Shown here: positions 50,263 to 59,253 of the stretch, piece by piece
How the letters are laid out: every line of letters starts with the position of its first letter
How positions within the stretch are numbered: the stretch's first letter is position 1
Assembly: GCA_044869805.1 (NCBI GenBank)
Contig: JBIOXV010000149.1
Coordinates: 124,001 to 188,000 of the forward strand
Length of the DNA stretch: 64,000 bases
DNA from: CAWDVR01 sp044869805
GTDB taxonomy: Bacteria > Acidobacteriota > Thermoanaerobaculia > Multivoradales > SZUA-115
Direction of reading: 5' to 3'
Translations under genes and position numbers: made by a program
The notes under the pieces: generated by a model
The model's input: the letters and a program-made list of their open reading frames with translations, nothing else
Databases searched by the model: none
What the model was told of the DNA's origin: nothing

Positions 50263-50490
50263 ATGAAGCCCGTACCTACCTCCAACTCCTTTCCAAGCAG
50301 CGCTGAGGAGGTCGCAGCCGCGATCCGGCGAGCCCCGGAGCGGGTCCACGACCCGGACTCTCCTTACGATCCCAACGACCCGGCAGCGGTCGAGGCTTTC
50401 TGGCGCGACGCCGGAGGTACTCAGAGGCTCGCAACCCGGATCGCTGTCTCGGTGACCACGACGAAGCGCCCGGACAGTTCCTCTCGATGA
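50263..50490 (+). CDS. possible truncated BrnA-like antitoxin remnant
   Basis: The 75-residue frame starts MKPVPTSNSFPSSAEEVAAA and contains RVHDPDSPYDPNDPAAVEAF, a pattern of antitoxins or antidotes of about 80-100 residues paired with BrnT-like toxins. After WRDAGG the sequence turns into the antisense of the neighbouring DUF5615 gene, so the natural C-terminus seems lost. No SD is visible and no matching toxin is near. It is probably a decayed gene. Confidence 0.35.
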   Translation: MKPVPTSNSFPSSAEEVAAAIRRAPERVHDPDSPYDPNDPAAVEAFWRDAGGTQRLATRIAVSVTTTKRPDSSSR

Positions 50491-50771
50491 GCCGCCAGTA
50501 GGCGCCTGACTGCCTCGACTCTGTTCACGGCGCGATCGCTGGTCAGCCTGAGGAGCACGACACCCGCGTGGAGGCGACGTTCTCTGAAGATCCTCTCGCC
50601 GAATCCCTTGTCGTTGGTGATCAGGATGCGCTGGTCACGAATCGCCAGCTCCAGCACTCGATCGTCGTCGAGCCCACGAGCCTGTTCGTAGACCGAGAAG
50701 GCGTCATGGCCCTGCTCACGTAGCCATTTCGCGACCGCCGGTCCGGTGCACTCGTCGACGACGAAGCGCAA
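50421..50771 (-). CDS. DUF5615 PIN-like toxin
   Basis: The protein has 116 residues from a TTG start that directly follows the DUF433 stop. It begins RFVVDECTGPAVAKWLREQG with Asp6, and has RGLDDDRVLELAIRDQRILI and TNDKGFGERIF, the acidic residues of the Mut7-C/PIN-like fold that define DUF5615. These proteins are predicted RNases in type II toxin-antitoxin pairs with DUF433. The TTG start and zero spacing suggest tight translational coupling to the antitoxin. Confidence 0.88.
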   Translation of the reverse strand: MRFVVDECTGPAVAKWLREQGHDAFSVYEQARGLDDDRVLELAIRDQRILITNDKGFGERIFRERRLHAGVVLLRLTSDRAVNRVEAVRRLLAAHREELSGRFVVVTETAIRVASL

Positions 50772-51020
50772 TCAAGCGACCTCGGCATCGAGGGGTAGGA
50801 ACGAAGGGCTCTCGATCGCCTTGGCGGCGAAGAGGAGGCAGGCCTGGATGTCCTCCGTCCGCAAAGCGTCGTACTCCTCCAGGATCTCAGCCGCAGTGGC
50901 GCCATGGGCCAGAAGCCCGAGGATGAAGTCGACCGACAGTCGGGTGCCACGAATAACAGGCTTGCCGGTCAGGACCTTGGGGTCGACATGGATTCGCGCG
51001 AGCAGCTTCTCATCGTTCAT
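50772..51020 (-). CDS. DUF433 antitoxin
   Basis: The protein has 82 residues from the ATG at 51020; CTGGAGACC lies about 10 bases upstream, and a TTG at 51026 is an alternative. The motif ARIHVDPKVLTGKPVIRGTR is diagnostic for DUF433, followed by LSVDFILGLLAHGATAAEIL, a helix-turn-helix part. It should neutralise the DUF5615 toxin encoded directly after it and repress their promoter. Confidence 0.9.
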   Translation of the reverse strand: MNDEKLLARIHVDPKVLTGKPVIRGTRLSVDFILGLLAHGATAAEILEEYDALRTEDIQACLLFAAKAIESPSFLPLDAEVA

Positions 51021-51170
51021 CGCCAAGGTCTCCAGCCCGGATCGTCCCCCAGTTCAGGATCTCAAGCCCCGGCCGATCCGAGGCGGAGCCCATTCTAGCG
51101 GCCGCTCGCAGACCAGGCCACCGGTCGGCGCCTCTTGCGGATCCGATCCGATCTGCATATCCTATCTTCG

Positions 51171-51416
51171 ATGAAGATCTCCGTGGTCCTCCCCGACGAG
51201 CTAGATGTAGACCTCGAGCGCCTCCGCAGGCAGGAGCGCACGACCACCTCGAGGATCGTTCGTGATGCGCTCGTCTACTACCTGCGGGACCGCCGCCGCA
51301 AGTCCGCTGGAGAAGCTCTCAATCGCGCGGCGGAGCGCTCGGGAATGACCAGAGAGAAGGCTCGTCGCGCTCTCGCCGAGCTGAAGGCCGAGCGTGCCCG
51401 TTCTGACCGGGTTTGA
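51171..51416 (+). CDS. ribbon-helix-helix antitoxin
   Basis: The protein has 81 residues. The N-terminus MKISVVLPDELDVDLERLRR and TSRIVRDALVYYLRD is a ribbon-helix-helix DNA-binding fold. The C-terminal tail is Arg/Lys/Ala-rich and would wrap the toxin. The gene overlaps the PIN gene by 23 bases and forms a VapBC-type pair with it. No strong SD is seen before the ATG (CATATCCTATCTTCG). Confidence 0.85.
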   Translation: MKISVVLPDELDVDLERLRRQERTTTSRIVRDALVYYLRDRRRKSAGEALNRAAERSGMTREKARRALAELKAERARSDRV

Positions 51417-51804
51417 CACCGGGGTCTTCGTCCTTCACGCGAGCGGCCATTCCGAGGCCCGCCGTCTGTGGGACGAGGTAGTCGCGGGAGAACGAGACGC
51501 CGTGGTCTCGGCGCTGACTCTCTTCGAAATCCTGCGGCTCGGCCTGCGCGGCGCGTTGGCCGCCGACTACGCCGAGGAGGCCTTCACCGGCCTGCCGAGC
51601 GTCTGTGAGGTGGTCTGGCTCGAGAATGCCGAGCTGCTGCGCGCCGCTGCTCGCCTGAGCCACGGCGTGGGCCTCTCCTCCTGCGATGCCCTGATCCTCG
51701 CCTCGTTGCTCGATCGACGCTGCAGCGAGATCTACACGGTCGACAGCGACCTGCTTCGCTTCAAGGCAGCGGACGTCAAAATGGTGGAACTGAAGCGACC
51801 CTGA
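51394..51804 (+). CDS. PIN-domain toxin (VapC-like)
   Basis: The protein has 136 residues from a GTG inside the antitoxin gene. The PIN acidic residues are complete: Asp8 (GFDTGVFV), Glu45 (LTLFEILRLG), Asp98 (LSSCDALILAS), and Asp117/Asp119 (TVDSDLLRF). It should be a metal-dependent RNase acting on tRNA or rRNA, held by the antitoxin upstream. The 23-base overlap sets strict coupling. Confidence 0.9.
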   Translation: MPVLTGFDTGVFVLHASGHSEARRLWDEVVAGERDAVVSALTLFEILRLGLRGALAADYAEEAFTGLPSVCEVVWLENAELLRAAARLSHGVGLSSCDALILASLLDRRCSEIYTVDSDLLRFKAADVKMVELKRP

Positions 51805-51864
51805 ACCGCCCGTGCTGGCTGACAGGGAAGGGAGTCCAGACCGACAGCAAGAAATGAGGAGCGT

Positions 51865-52119
51865 ATGGCTGCCGAATCAGTCAAAGAGGGTTGGATCGAC
51901 GCTGCGATGCGCTGTCCCGAGCGGTCCGGCAAGTACAGGGTCCTCTGGCAGGAACGAGCTATGGGCCAGGAGCTCGTCGCGGAAGGCGTAGCGGAATGGC
52001 AGATTCAGGAAGGGTGGCCAGGAAGATGGGTTGACGAGAGCGAGGTGCCCGAGGATTCCCCGGATGGAGAGCGTCGCGTCATCGCCTGGCTCCCCTTGAG
52101 CGCGGAACAGCCTGGCTGA
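51865..52119 (+). CDS. small DUF551-like protein
   Basis: The protein has 84 residues; ATGAGGAGCGT places GAGGAG before the ATG. It has the layout WIDAAMRCPERSGKYRVLWQ near the start and VIAWLPLSAEQP at the end, as in DUF551, a small family common in phages and mobile islands. No function is known. It closes the toxin-antitoxin-like cluster and converges with the sulfatase gene. Confidence 0.65.
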   Translation: MAAESVKEGWIDAAMRCPERSGKYRVLWQERAMGQELVAEGVAEWQIQEGWPGRWVDESEVPEDSPDGERRVIAWLPLSAEQPG

Positions 52120-52224
52120 GAGCTTTCTGCCTCAGAAGCCGCCAAGCTCGCCCGGGCTCTCGCTCATAGCCGCGGTGCGCTCGCCGGCCCACTCGGCCGG
52201 CCGAGCGCATCGCGACGGTCGTGG

Positions 52225-54225
52225 TCAGCCGCCTTGCTTGCCGCAGGCGGCGCGGTACTTCTCCGGGTGCTCCATCAGCTCGCGGATTTTGTCCTTCGCC
52301 GTGATCTCCGCCATCGGCTCGGTGGGCAGGTGGGGCGGGTACTCGGTCAGCACGCAGAAGTAGCGCTGGAATTCGGCGCTGAACAGGTGCTGCGCCCACA
52401 GGTGGCGGATGGCGATGTTGTCGTCTTCCTTTGGGCTTTCCTGCAGGTTGAACATCAGCAGGTAGGAGCTCGTCAGGTTGAAGCCCGAGAAGCCGCCCGG
52501 GTAGCCGGTGGGCAGGCCGATCGGCTCGGTGACCGTGTGGTGGGCCTTGAACTCGTCCATGCGCACGGCGGCGAAGTTGGTGAGATACCAGTTGAGCACG
52601 CTGCGGCGGTTGGAGGCGCCGTCGTTGGCGAGCAGGAACGAGGTCTGATCGACGCCGTCGAGATAGCGCCTGCCCATCTGAGCCAATAGTGCCGGGTCGC
52701 CGCTCAGCGAGGGGTTGATCCCCGGGTTGGCGTAGTCGATGCCGGCCAGCGCCAGCGCCGTGGGGTAGAGGTCGGCGAGGTCGAAGAGGCCGTCGGAGAC
52801 GCGGCCGGGCTCGATGACGCCGGGCCAGAGGGCAATACCCGGCACCCGCACGCCGCCCTCCCAGGTCGAGCCCTTGCCGCCGCGGAACGGCGTGTGGCCG
52901 TGCGGCGGGATCTCGTCCTCGGGGCCGTTGTCGGAGGTCAGGAACACGAGCGTGCTCTTGTCCTGCCCGGTGTCGCGCAGCGCCTGGAGCAGGCGGCCCA
53001 GCACCTGGTCCATCTCGACCGTGCAGTCGGAGTAGACGGTGCGGGCGTAGGAGTCGCGGTGGTCGCCCGGGTTGGGGTAGTTGTCGAAGTGGCAGCCGCG
53101 GGTGCCGTGGTAGAGGAACCAGGGCTGCTGCGCGTCCTTGTGCTTGCGGATGAAGCCTTCGGAGAAGTCCGTCCAGATCGGATCGAGCTCGGAGAGGGCG
53201 ACTCGCCGGTTCTGGTTCTTGGGGCTGACCCAGCAGTGGTTGGGGTTGCCGCGGTTCTTGGGCGGGTCGGGAGACTCGTTCAGGAGCTTGGCTTCCCACG
53301 GCAGGGTGATCTCGGCCAGGCCCTCGCAGCCGGGCGACTTGTCGATGCCGCTCTCCTTGGACTGCAGCTCGGCCAGCGCCTTGGCTTCCGGCGTCGGGCT
53401 GACCGTGGCGTGGATCATGTAGTGGGAGAACTTGTTGTTGTCCATGTAGGTGGTGCGCTCCTCGTCACGCACTACCTCGGGGTTGTAGTACTGGTCCCGC
53501 CACTCGGTGTACATGTCGGAGACCGAGAGGAAGCCCAGGTAGTCGTCGTAGCCCACATTCTGCGGCAGGTTGGGCAGGTTCTCGCCCATGTGCCACTTGC
53601 CTACGCCCTGGGTGGTGTAGCCCGCCTTCTTGAGCAACAGGGGCAGGGGCACGGAGGCGGCGGTGATGCCGCCCGGGTCGCCGTACATCGGCGGGTAGAG
53701 CACTCCGTGGTGCACCGGGAGCTGCCCGGTGTGGATGGTGGCGCGGGTGGGCGAGCACGAGGGCTGCGCATAGGTGGAGGTCAGGAGCAGCCCCTCCTGC
53801 GCCATGCGCTGCACGGCCGGGGTGGCGGCGCCGTAGGCCACGCCGCCGCCGTAGGGCTGGAAGTCGCCCCAGCCCATGTCGTCGACCAGGAAGAACAGAA
53901 TGTTGGGCCGGCGGCAGCCTCGCTCCTTGGCCTCGTCGAGGCGGCAGCTCGGGCAGCTCGAGCGCAGGGCGCCGGCGCAGAAGCCGGAGTTCTGGAGCTT
54001 GGCGATGGTGGCTTGGATCTGGGCCTTGTGGACCATCCGCGGCTCCATGTTGGCCGCCGGCTTGACCATGTCGGCGGCCTTGACCAGGTAGCGGTTCTGG
54101 TCGGCGGCCAGCCGGTAGTCGAAGGGCTCGCCGGTCGCGCCGCGCGCCGGCGCCCCTAGCGCCAGTGCCCCGGGCGCCAGGCCGACGAGGGCCAGGGCGA
54201 CGGGTACACACTTCGTTCCTCTCAT
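52225..54225 (-). CDS. secreted type I arylsulfatase
   Basis: The protein has 666 residues; GGAGAGAGGAC precedes the ATG and a signal peptide covers residues 1-30. The active-site motif is PSCSPTRATIHTG, with Cys157 to be converted to formylglycine. Metal ligands are seen in NILFFLVDDMGWGDF, VFLTSDNGPEDE and RGGKGSTWEGGVRVP; GVGKWHMGE also fits the family. Between the signal and the sulfatase core lies a 75-residue region with CAGALRSSCPSC. No FGE with both catalytic cysteines is in the window, so maturation must come from elsewhere. It follows the cytochrome gene by 52 bases. Confidence 0.9.
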   Translation of the reverse strand: MRGTKCVPVALALVGLAPGALALGAPARGATGEPFDYRLAADQNRYLVKAADMVKPAANMEPRMVHKAQIQATIAKLQNSGFCAGALRSSCPSCRLDEAKERGCRRPNILFFLVDDMGWGDFQPYGGGVAYGAATPAVQRMAQEGLLLTSTYAQPSCSPTRATIHTGQLPVHHGVLYPPMYGDPGGITAASVPLPLLLKKAGYTTQGVGKWHMGENLPNLPQNVGYDDYLGFLSVSDMYTEWRDQYYNPEVVRDEERTTYMDNNKFSHYMIHATVSPTPEAKALAELQSKESGIDKSPGCEGLAEITLPWEAKLLNESPDPPKNRGNPNHCWVSPKNQNRRVALSELDPIWTDFSEGFIRKHKDAQQPWFLYHGTRGCHFDNYPNPGDHRDSYARTVYSDCTVEMDQVLGRLLQALRDTGQDKSTLVFLTSDNGPEDEIPPHGHTPFRGGKGSTWEGGVRVPGIALWPGVIEPGRVSDGLFDLADLYPTALALAGIDYANPGINPSLSGDPALLAQMGRRYLDGVDQTSFLLANDGASNRRSVLNWYLTNFAAVRMDEFKAHHTVTEPIGLPTGYPGGFSGFNLTSSYLLMFNLQESPKEDDNIAIRHLWAQHLFSAEFQRYFCVLTEYPPHLPTEPMAEITAKDKIRELMEHPEKYRAACGKQGG

Positions 54226-54277
54226 GTCCTCTCTCCTTTCCAGAGGAAGGCGTTGAACGATGAACGGGAGCTCCCGC

Positions 54278-56497
54278 TCATGGACCCTTGTCCGCGGCCG
54301 CGAGCCGAGGGGCACGCGGCTTGGCGGCCCCCAGCTCCGCGGCAACGGCCAGCTCGAGCGCGTCGCCATAGCGCCGCTCGCCAGGCGCGAGCTCGGCGGC
54401 CTTGCGCAGCTCCGCAACGGCCTCGGCGAGCCGCCCGCGGCGAATCAGCAGCAGGCCGAGGGCGTGGCGCGCGGCGGCGTCGCGCGGTGATCGCGTCGCG
54501 GCCTCGCGCAGCAGCGGCTCGGCGCGGTCGTCGCGGCCCGCGCGCCGATGAAGATCGGCCAGATTGAGCCGCGCGGCGGTGAAGCCGGGATCGAGGGCGA
54601 GCGCGCGCCGGAAGGCGGCCTCCGCCGCTTCGAGATCGCCGAGCTGCGCCTCCAGCCAACCGAGGTTGAGCTGCGCCTCCGGGCGCTCCGCATTGGCGAG
54701 GTGCGAGCCGCGGAGCTCCGCCAGCCCGCGCTCGAGGCGGGCGCGGTCGGCCGCGCCCAGCAGGCCGGCGGCGTCGAGCCCGGCGATGACCGGTGCCAGG
54801 GCCGCGGCTGCCTCGATGCGCACGCCGAGCACGGGGTCGTGGAGGAGCGGTGAGGCGAGGCGCAGCCGCTCGGTGGGCTCCAGCGCGGCCGAGGCTCCGG
54901 CCGCGGCGAGGCGGAGCAGGGAGTCCAGGTCGGTGGCCGCTGCCGCGACCCGCGGCCCGAGCTCCGAGCCCGCCTGCCGGGGCAGCAGCGCGAGCGCCGT
55001 GGCGCGGGCGATCGCCGGCACCTCGGGGTCGTCGACCACGGCCGCGAGCTTCGCCGGTGCCTCGGACAGGCCGCGGCGGCCGGCGTCGATCGCTTCGCCC
55101 CAGTGGGGCTGTGGTTCGCGACCGGTCCAGCTCGCGATCGCTGCGGCAGCCCAGACCGGGGTTTTCCGCGCATGGCAGCCGTTGCAGGCGTTGGGCGTGC
55201 CGATCTCCGCCGTGAGATCGGGCCGTGGCACCCGCAGGCTGTGGTCGCGCCGCCCGTCGACCCCCAGGTAGGTCTTCTCCGGCATGTGGCAGGAGACGCA
55301 CTGGGCGCCGGCCGATCCGGCCGCGTGGTGGTGGTGCGCGGGCACGTCGAAGCGGGCCGGCGCGTGGCCGCCGGCGCAGATCGCGTTGCCCTCGGCGCGG
55401 AGCTTCGCGGCGTGCGGCTCGTGGCAGTCGGTGCAGGCCACGCCCCGGCGGTGCATCTTGCTCTGCATGAAGGAGCCGACCTCGAAGACCTCGCCGTCGA
55501 TCTGGCCGTCGGCGTGGTAGAGGCCGGCGTCGAGCAGGGAGAGGCGATGGGAGTCGAGCAGCGGCCTCCCGTAGTCATAGGTGGCCGCGATCGGCGTGCG
55601 CCGCGCGTGGCAGCGGCCGCAGGCGTCGAGCTGGCCGCTTCGAGCCGGCGTCGTCGCTGCGCCTCGCGCGCTGCCGGTCGCCGGGTCGACCTCCCAGGTG
55701 GCGGCGCCGCGGGCCAGTTGCACGGCGAGGCCCTTCGATCCTTCGAGGTCGCGTTCGGGCGAGCGCGCCCAACCGACGTGCGCCGACCCCGGGCCGTGGC
55801 ACGCCTCGCAGGAGACGTCGAGCTCGGCGAAGCGCGTCTCGTAGCGGTCCTCGGCCGGCAGATAGCGCTTCTCGAGGCCTGTCGAATGGCACTCGGCGCA
55901 CATCGAGTTCCAGCTCTGCTGCGCCCCGGTCCAGTGCAAGGGGTCGCCGGCGGCAACGGCTTCCCAGGGGTAGAGGTGATACCAGCGCTGGCCGCCCTCG
56001 GCCGCGGCGCGCGCGTCCCAGGCGAGCGCCAAGGCCTGGTAGCGGCCGCCGGGCATCGGCGCCAGGTATTGCTGCAGGGGCTCGGCACCGAAGGTGTAGG
56101 CAACCGGGAAGTCGGCGAGCCGGCCGTCCGGCCCGTCGGTCCGCACCACGAAATCGCCGTCGCGGCGGAAGAACGACGAGGCGACGCCGAAGTGCTCGAG
56201 GCTCGCGCCCGAGAAGTCGCCGAGCACCGTGGCCTCGCTCGCCGCCTGCATGGCGAGGTCGTGGTGCGACCCCTGCCAGAGCTCGAGCTCTCGCGGGTGG
56301 CACTCACCGCAGGCCTGCCGGCCGACGAAGCTGGCGGGCGCACCGGCGGCCGGAAGGCTCACGGGCGTCGTGCCCTCGGCCGCGGTCCAGGACGGCGCAC
56401 AGCCGGTGGCGAGCACCGAGAGCTCCATGACGAGAGCCGCCAGGGGAGCGAGGCGAAGGCGAGTTGACGCGGCTTTCGCGGTGCGCAGGTTCTCCAT
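54278..56497 (-). CDS. multihaem c-type cytochrome lipoprotein with C-terminal TPR
   Basis: The protein has 739 residues. The N-terminus ends in a lipobox (VLATGC, Cys33). Seven CxxCH haem sites are seen: residues 63-67, 200-204, 230-234, 293-297, 355-359, 400-404 and 438-442. An eighth at 374-378 reads CAGGH, so its second Cys is lost. Helical HEAT-like repeats (about 460-590) and TPR units (about 600-720, NLGWLEAQLGDLEAAEAAFR) follow. The family, with cytochrome c554/perhaps NrfA-like haem spacing, is thought to move electrons outside the cytoplasm. It is the first gene of a pair with the sulfatase. Confidence 0.9.
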   Translation of the reverse strand: MENLRTAKAASTRLRLAPLAALVMELSVLATGCAPSWTAAEGTTPVSLPAAGAPASFVGRQACGECHPRELELWQGSHHDLAMQAASEATVLGDFSGASLEHFGVASSFFRRDGDFVVRTDGPDGRLADFPVAYTFGAEPLQQYLAPMPGGRYQALALAWDARAAAEGGQRWYHLYPWEAVAAGDPLHWTGAQQSWNSMCAECHSTGLEKRYLPAEDRYETRFAELDVSCEACHGPGSAHVGWARSPERDLEGSKGLAVQLARGAATWEVDPATGSARGAATTPARSGQLDACGRCHARRTPIAATYDYGRPLLDSHRLSLLDAGLYHADGQIDGEVFEVGSFMQSKMHRRGVACTDCHEPHAAKLRAEGNAICAGGHAPARFDVPAHHHHAAGSAGAQCVSCHMPEKTYLGVDGRRDHSLRVPRPDLTAEIGTPNACNGCHARKTPVWAAAAIASWTGREPQPHWGEAIDAGRRGLSEAPAKLAAVVDDPEVPAIARATALALLPRQAGSELGPRVAAAATDLDSLLRLAAAGASAALEPTERLRLASPLLHDPVLGVRIEAAAALAPVIAGLDAAGLLGAADRARLERGLAELRGSHLANAERPEAQLNLGWLEAQLGDLEAAEAAFRRALALDPGFTAARLNLADLHRRAGRDDRAEPLLREAATRSPRDAAARHALGLLLIRRGRLAEAVAELRKAAELAPGERRYGDALELAVAAELGAAKPRAPRLAAADKGP

Positions 56498-56664
56498 GAG
56501 GCCTCGGGGCGTCCTTTCCCCTGCCGGGAGTCGGAGGTGATCGCTTTCGTAGTGGGACGAGGGACTGGCCTATCGCAGCGCAGTGGTATGTGCCACTGCA
56601 GCCGCGGCTCGAAGCTCGGTATGCTTGCGGCAACCGGAACGCAAGGCGACGGGGGGAGGGCACG

Positions 56665-58224
56665 ATGCGGGCTTTCGTGCGTGGCGACATCGACGGCTTT
56701 TTCGGGCTGGCGCTCGACAACCTGGTCCAGCTCCTGCTGATCGACGCCCTGTGCCGCACGGTGCTGGGTTTCTCGGACGAGCTGCTCTACACGCGGGTGC
56801 TGCCGGCCGCGGCCCTGTCGCTGGTGGTGGGCAATCTCTTCTACGCCCGCCAGGCGCTGGCCCTGGCGCGCTCCAGCGGCCGCACCGACGTCTGCGCCCT
56901 GCCCTACGGCATCAACACGGTGTCGCTGTTCGCCTACGTGTTCCTGGTGATGCTGCCGGCCAAGCTGGCGGCAGAGGCAGCCGGCGACCCCGACCCCGCG
57001 CGGGTGGCGTGGCAAGCCGGGCTCGCGGCCTGTCTGGGCTCGGGGCTGATCGAGCTCGGCGGCGCCTTCGTGGCCGAGCGCCTGCGCCGCTCGACGCCGC
57101 GCGCCGCGCTGCTCTCGACGCTCGCCGGCATCGCCCTGACCTTCATCGCCATCGGCTTCCTGTTCCGCACCTACGCGCGGCCGCTGATCGGCTTCACCAC
57201 CCTGGGGGTGATCCTGCTGACCTACTTCGGCAAAGTGCGCTTCAAGGGCGGCCTGCCGGGAGGGCTGGTGGCGGTGGCGCTCGGGACGCTGCTCGCGTGG
57301 GTGACGGGACTGGCGCCGGTCGGCGATGCGCCGACTGGGCAGATGGGGTTCTTCCCGCCCCTGCCGGTGCTCGGCGACCTGTGGGCGGCGGTCGGGCGAG
57401 GCGACCTCGCGACTTATCTCTCGGTGATCCTGCCCATGGGACTCTTCAACGTCGTGGGGTCGCTACAGAACCTGGAGTCGGCAGCGGCCGCCGGCGACAC
57501 GTACCCGACCGCGCCCTCGCTCGCCGCCAACGGCATCGGCACGCTCGCCGCGGCGTTCTTCGGTTCCTGCTTCCCGACTACCATCTACATCGGCCATCCC
57601 GGCTGGAAGGCACTCGGCGCCCGCGCCGGCTATTCGACGGCCAACGCCGCGTTCTTCGCGCTGGTGTGCCTGACCGGCACGCTGGGGGTCATCGCCTGGG
57701 CGGTGCCGGTCGACGCCGGCATGGCGATCGTGCTGTGGATCGGCCTGGTGATCACGGCGCAGGCCTTCCAGGCCACCCCGCGCGAGCACGCGCCGGCGGT
57801 GGTGGTGGGCCTCTTACCCGGGGTGGCGGCCTGGGGCGCGCTGATGGCCAAGAACGGCCTGCGCGCCGCGGGGGTCGGCGCCCCGGGCGGGCCGGAGTTC
57901 TCCGCCGAGCTGATACCCAAGTTCCTGGCCTCGGACACCTGGATCCACGGTGTCTTCGCCCTGGAGCAAGGCTTCATCTTCACCGCCATGATCCTCTCCG
58001 CCGTCACCGTCGCGATCCTGCGCCGCCGCTTCGCCGTAGCCGGCGGCTGGTGCCTGGCGGCCGGCGCGCTCTCCGCCGCGGGCCTGCTGCACTCCTACAC
58101 CTTCACCCCGGCGGATACCGTGGTCTCCCTGACCCCCGCCTGGCCGTGGGCCCTGGGCTACGCGGCGATGGCGGCGCTGTTCTTCGCCGCGCGCTGGATC
58201 ACGGTCGAGGCGGAGGGCCACTGA
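56665..58224 (+). CDS. NCS2/AzgA-like permease
   Basis: The protein has 519 residues; GGGGGGAGGGCACG precedes the ATG. It has about 12 membrane helices. Motifs such as FGLALDNLVQLLLIDALC, VCALPYGINTVSLFAYVFLV, GLFNVVGSLQNLESA and FFGSCFPTTIYIGHPGWKA resemble the nucleobase-cation symporter 2 / AzgA purine transporter fold with its inverted repeats. The substrate is unknown; xanthine/uracil-type compounds or sulfate-like anions are possible. It is divergent from the cytochrome gene. Confidence 0.85.
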   Translation: MRAFVRGDIDGFFGLALDNLVQLLLIDALCRTVLGFSDELLYTRVLPAAALSLVVGNLFYARQALALARSSGRTDVCALPYGINTVSLFAYVFLVMLPAKLAAEAAGDPDPARVAWQAGLAACLGSGLIELGGAFVAERLRRSTPRAALLSTLAGIALTFIAIGFLFRTYARPLIGFTTLGVILLTYFGKVRFKGGLPGGLVAVALGTLLAWVTGLAPVGDAPTGQMGFFPPLPVLGDLWAAVGRGDLATYLSVILPMGLFNVVGSLQNLESAAAAGDTYPTAPSLAANGIGTLAAAFFGSCFPTTIYIGHPGWKALGARAGYSTANAAFFALVCLTGTLGVIAWAVPVDAGMAIVLWIGLVITAQAFQATPREHAPAVVVGLLPGVAAWGALMAKNGLRAAGVGAPGGPEFSAELIPKFLASDTWIHGVFALEQGFIFTAMILSAVTVAILRRRFAVAGGWCLAAGALSAAGLLHSYTFTPADTVVSLTPAWPWALGYAAMAALFFAARWITVEAEGH

Positions 58225-58268
58225 GAGCGACGGCGAATACCGCCGCGCCCCGCGCGTAGGGAGGCGGT

Positions 58269-58418
58269 ATGAACAAGCTCAGGCCAAACCCTGCCTTTCT
58301 CGGAGTCGGCATCGCCTTCTTGGCGATCGGGCTCGCCACCAATCGGGTCTTCCTGGCGATCGGCGTGGCCTTCCTGGTCCTCGGCCTGGTGGGCCTACCG
58401 CGCCGCCGAGAGAAGTAG
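58269..58418 (+). CDS. small hydrophobic membrane protein, 49 residues
   Basis: This short gene has a strong ribosome site (AGGGAGGCGGT) before the ATG. It encodes two membrane segments, AFLGVGIAFLAIGLA and VFLAIGVAFLVLGLVGL, with a short TNR turn and a basic end (PRRREK). The two halves are similar, so the protein is a helical hairpin. Small proteins of this kind occur widely without known function. It lies 44 bases after the permease. Confidence 0.7.
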   Translation: MNKLRPNPAFLGVGIAFLAIGLATNRVFLAIGVAFLVLGLVGLPRRREK

Positions 58419-58424
58419 GGCGGT

Positions 58425-59249
58425 TCAGCTCGACGCGGTGACGCGCAGCAGGTACCGGCCCAGCTCCTGCTCGGCCCCTCCCGGCTCCACTCCCGCCACC
58501 TCGACCCGGTACTCGCCGGGCTGAAAGAAGCCGCCGGGGAAGGTGAGCATCAGCACTTCGAGAGCGTTGGGGCGAAGCCCCGTGCGCCGCAGCAGCACCT
58601 TGTCCGCAGGGTCCCTCACCGTCAGGCTGTAGCTCGCGAAGGCGGCGCCGGCGCCCACGTCCACGGCGAGGGCGAGCGGCCGCGCGGCGCGGGCGGTGTC
58701 GATCGCCGCGGGCTCGCTCGTTCCCCGCACGGTGGCGAGGAGGACGACCGGCACCTCGAGGGCCTGCGCAATGAAAGCCGAACGCGGCGCCTGCGCCTGG
58801 GCCAGCCGGCCCTCGAGCTCGGCACGCTCGGCGGCGCGGCGTTGCTCGCTCTCCTCGAGCTCGCGGCGCACGGCCTCCGCGCCCTGGCGCTCGCCGGCCA
58901 CCTCCGCGCGCAACGCCTCCGCCACCTGCTCGAGCTGCCGGTTGCGGGACGCGAGCCACTGCGCGGGGAGCGCGGCCAGCACCACCACCGCCAGGGCCGC
59001 CCCCAACCGTGCCAGCCGGCCGCGCCGCGCGAGCCAGGCGAGCAGGCCGCTCGCCGCCATCGCCTGGGTGGCATCCTCGGCGGCCACCCGGGCCAGGCCC
59101 CGCGCCAGGCCCCGCTCCGTCTCCAGCTCCTCCTGGCACCTCCCGCAGGCGACGAAGTGCTCCTCGAAGGCCGCCTCCTGCTCGGGCTCGAGGTCTCCGC
59201 GGACGTAGCGCTCGACCCACCCTTGCTCTTCGATCGTGGCGTGGTCCAT
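58425..59249 (-). CDS. zinc-finger anti-sigma factor with outer beta domain
   Basis: The protein has 274 residues from the ATG at 59249; ATGs at 59261 and 59279 are alternatives that overlap the sigma gene. The cytoplasmic part has the anti-sigma zinc motif H-x3-C-x2-C (His31, Cys35, Cys38 in EEHFVACGRC). A membrane helix spans about 82-99, a coiled coil about 100-150, and a beta-rich outer domain follows (FFQPGEYRVEVAGVEPGG). The outer domain resembles that of the protein at 9956-10801. It should hold the ECF factor encoded just before it. Confidence 0.88.
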   Translation of the reverse strand: MDHATIEEQGWVERYVRGDLEPEQEAAFEEHFVACGRCQEELETERGLARGLARVAAEDATQAMAASGLLAWLARRGRLARLGAALAVVVLAALPAQWLASRNRQLEQVAEALRAEVAGERQGAEAVRRELEESEQRRAAERAELEGRLAQAQAPRSAFIAQALEVPVVLLATVRGTSEPAAIDTARAARPLALAVDVGAGAAFASYSLTVRDPADKVLLRRTGLRPNALEVLMLTFPGGFFQPGEYRVEVAGVEPGGAEQELGRYLLRVTASS

Positions 59250-59253
59250 CGAT

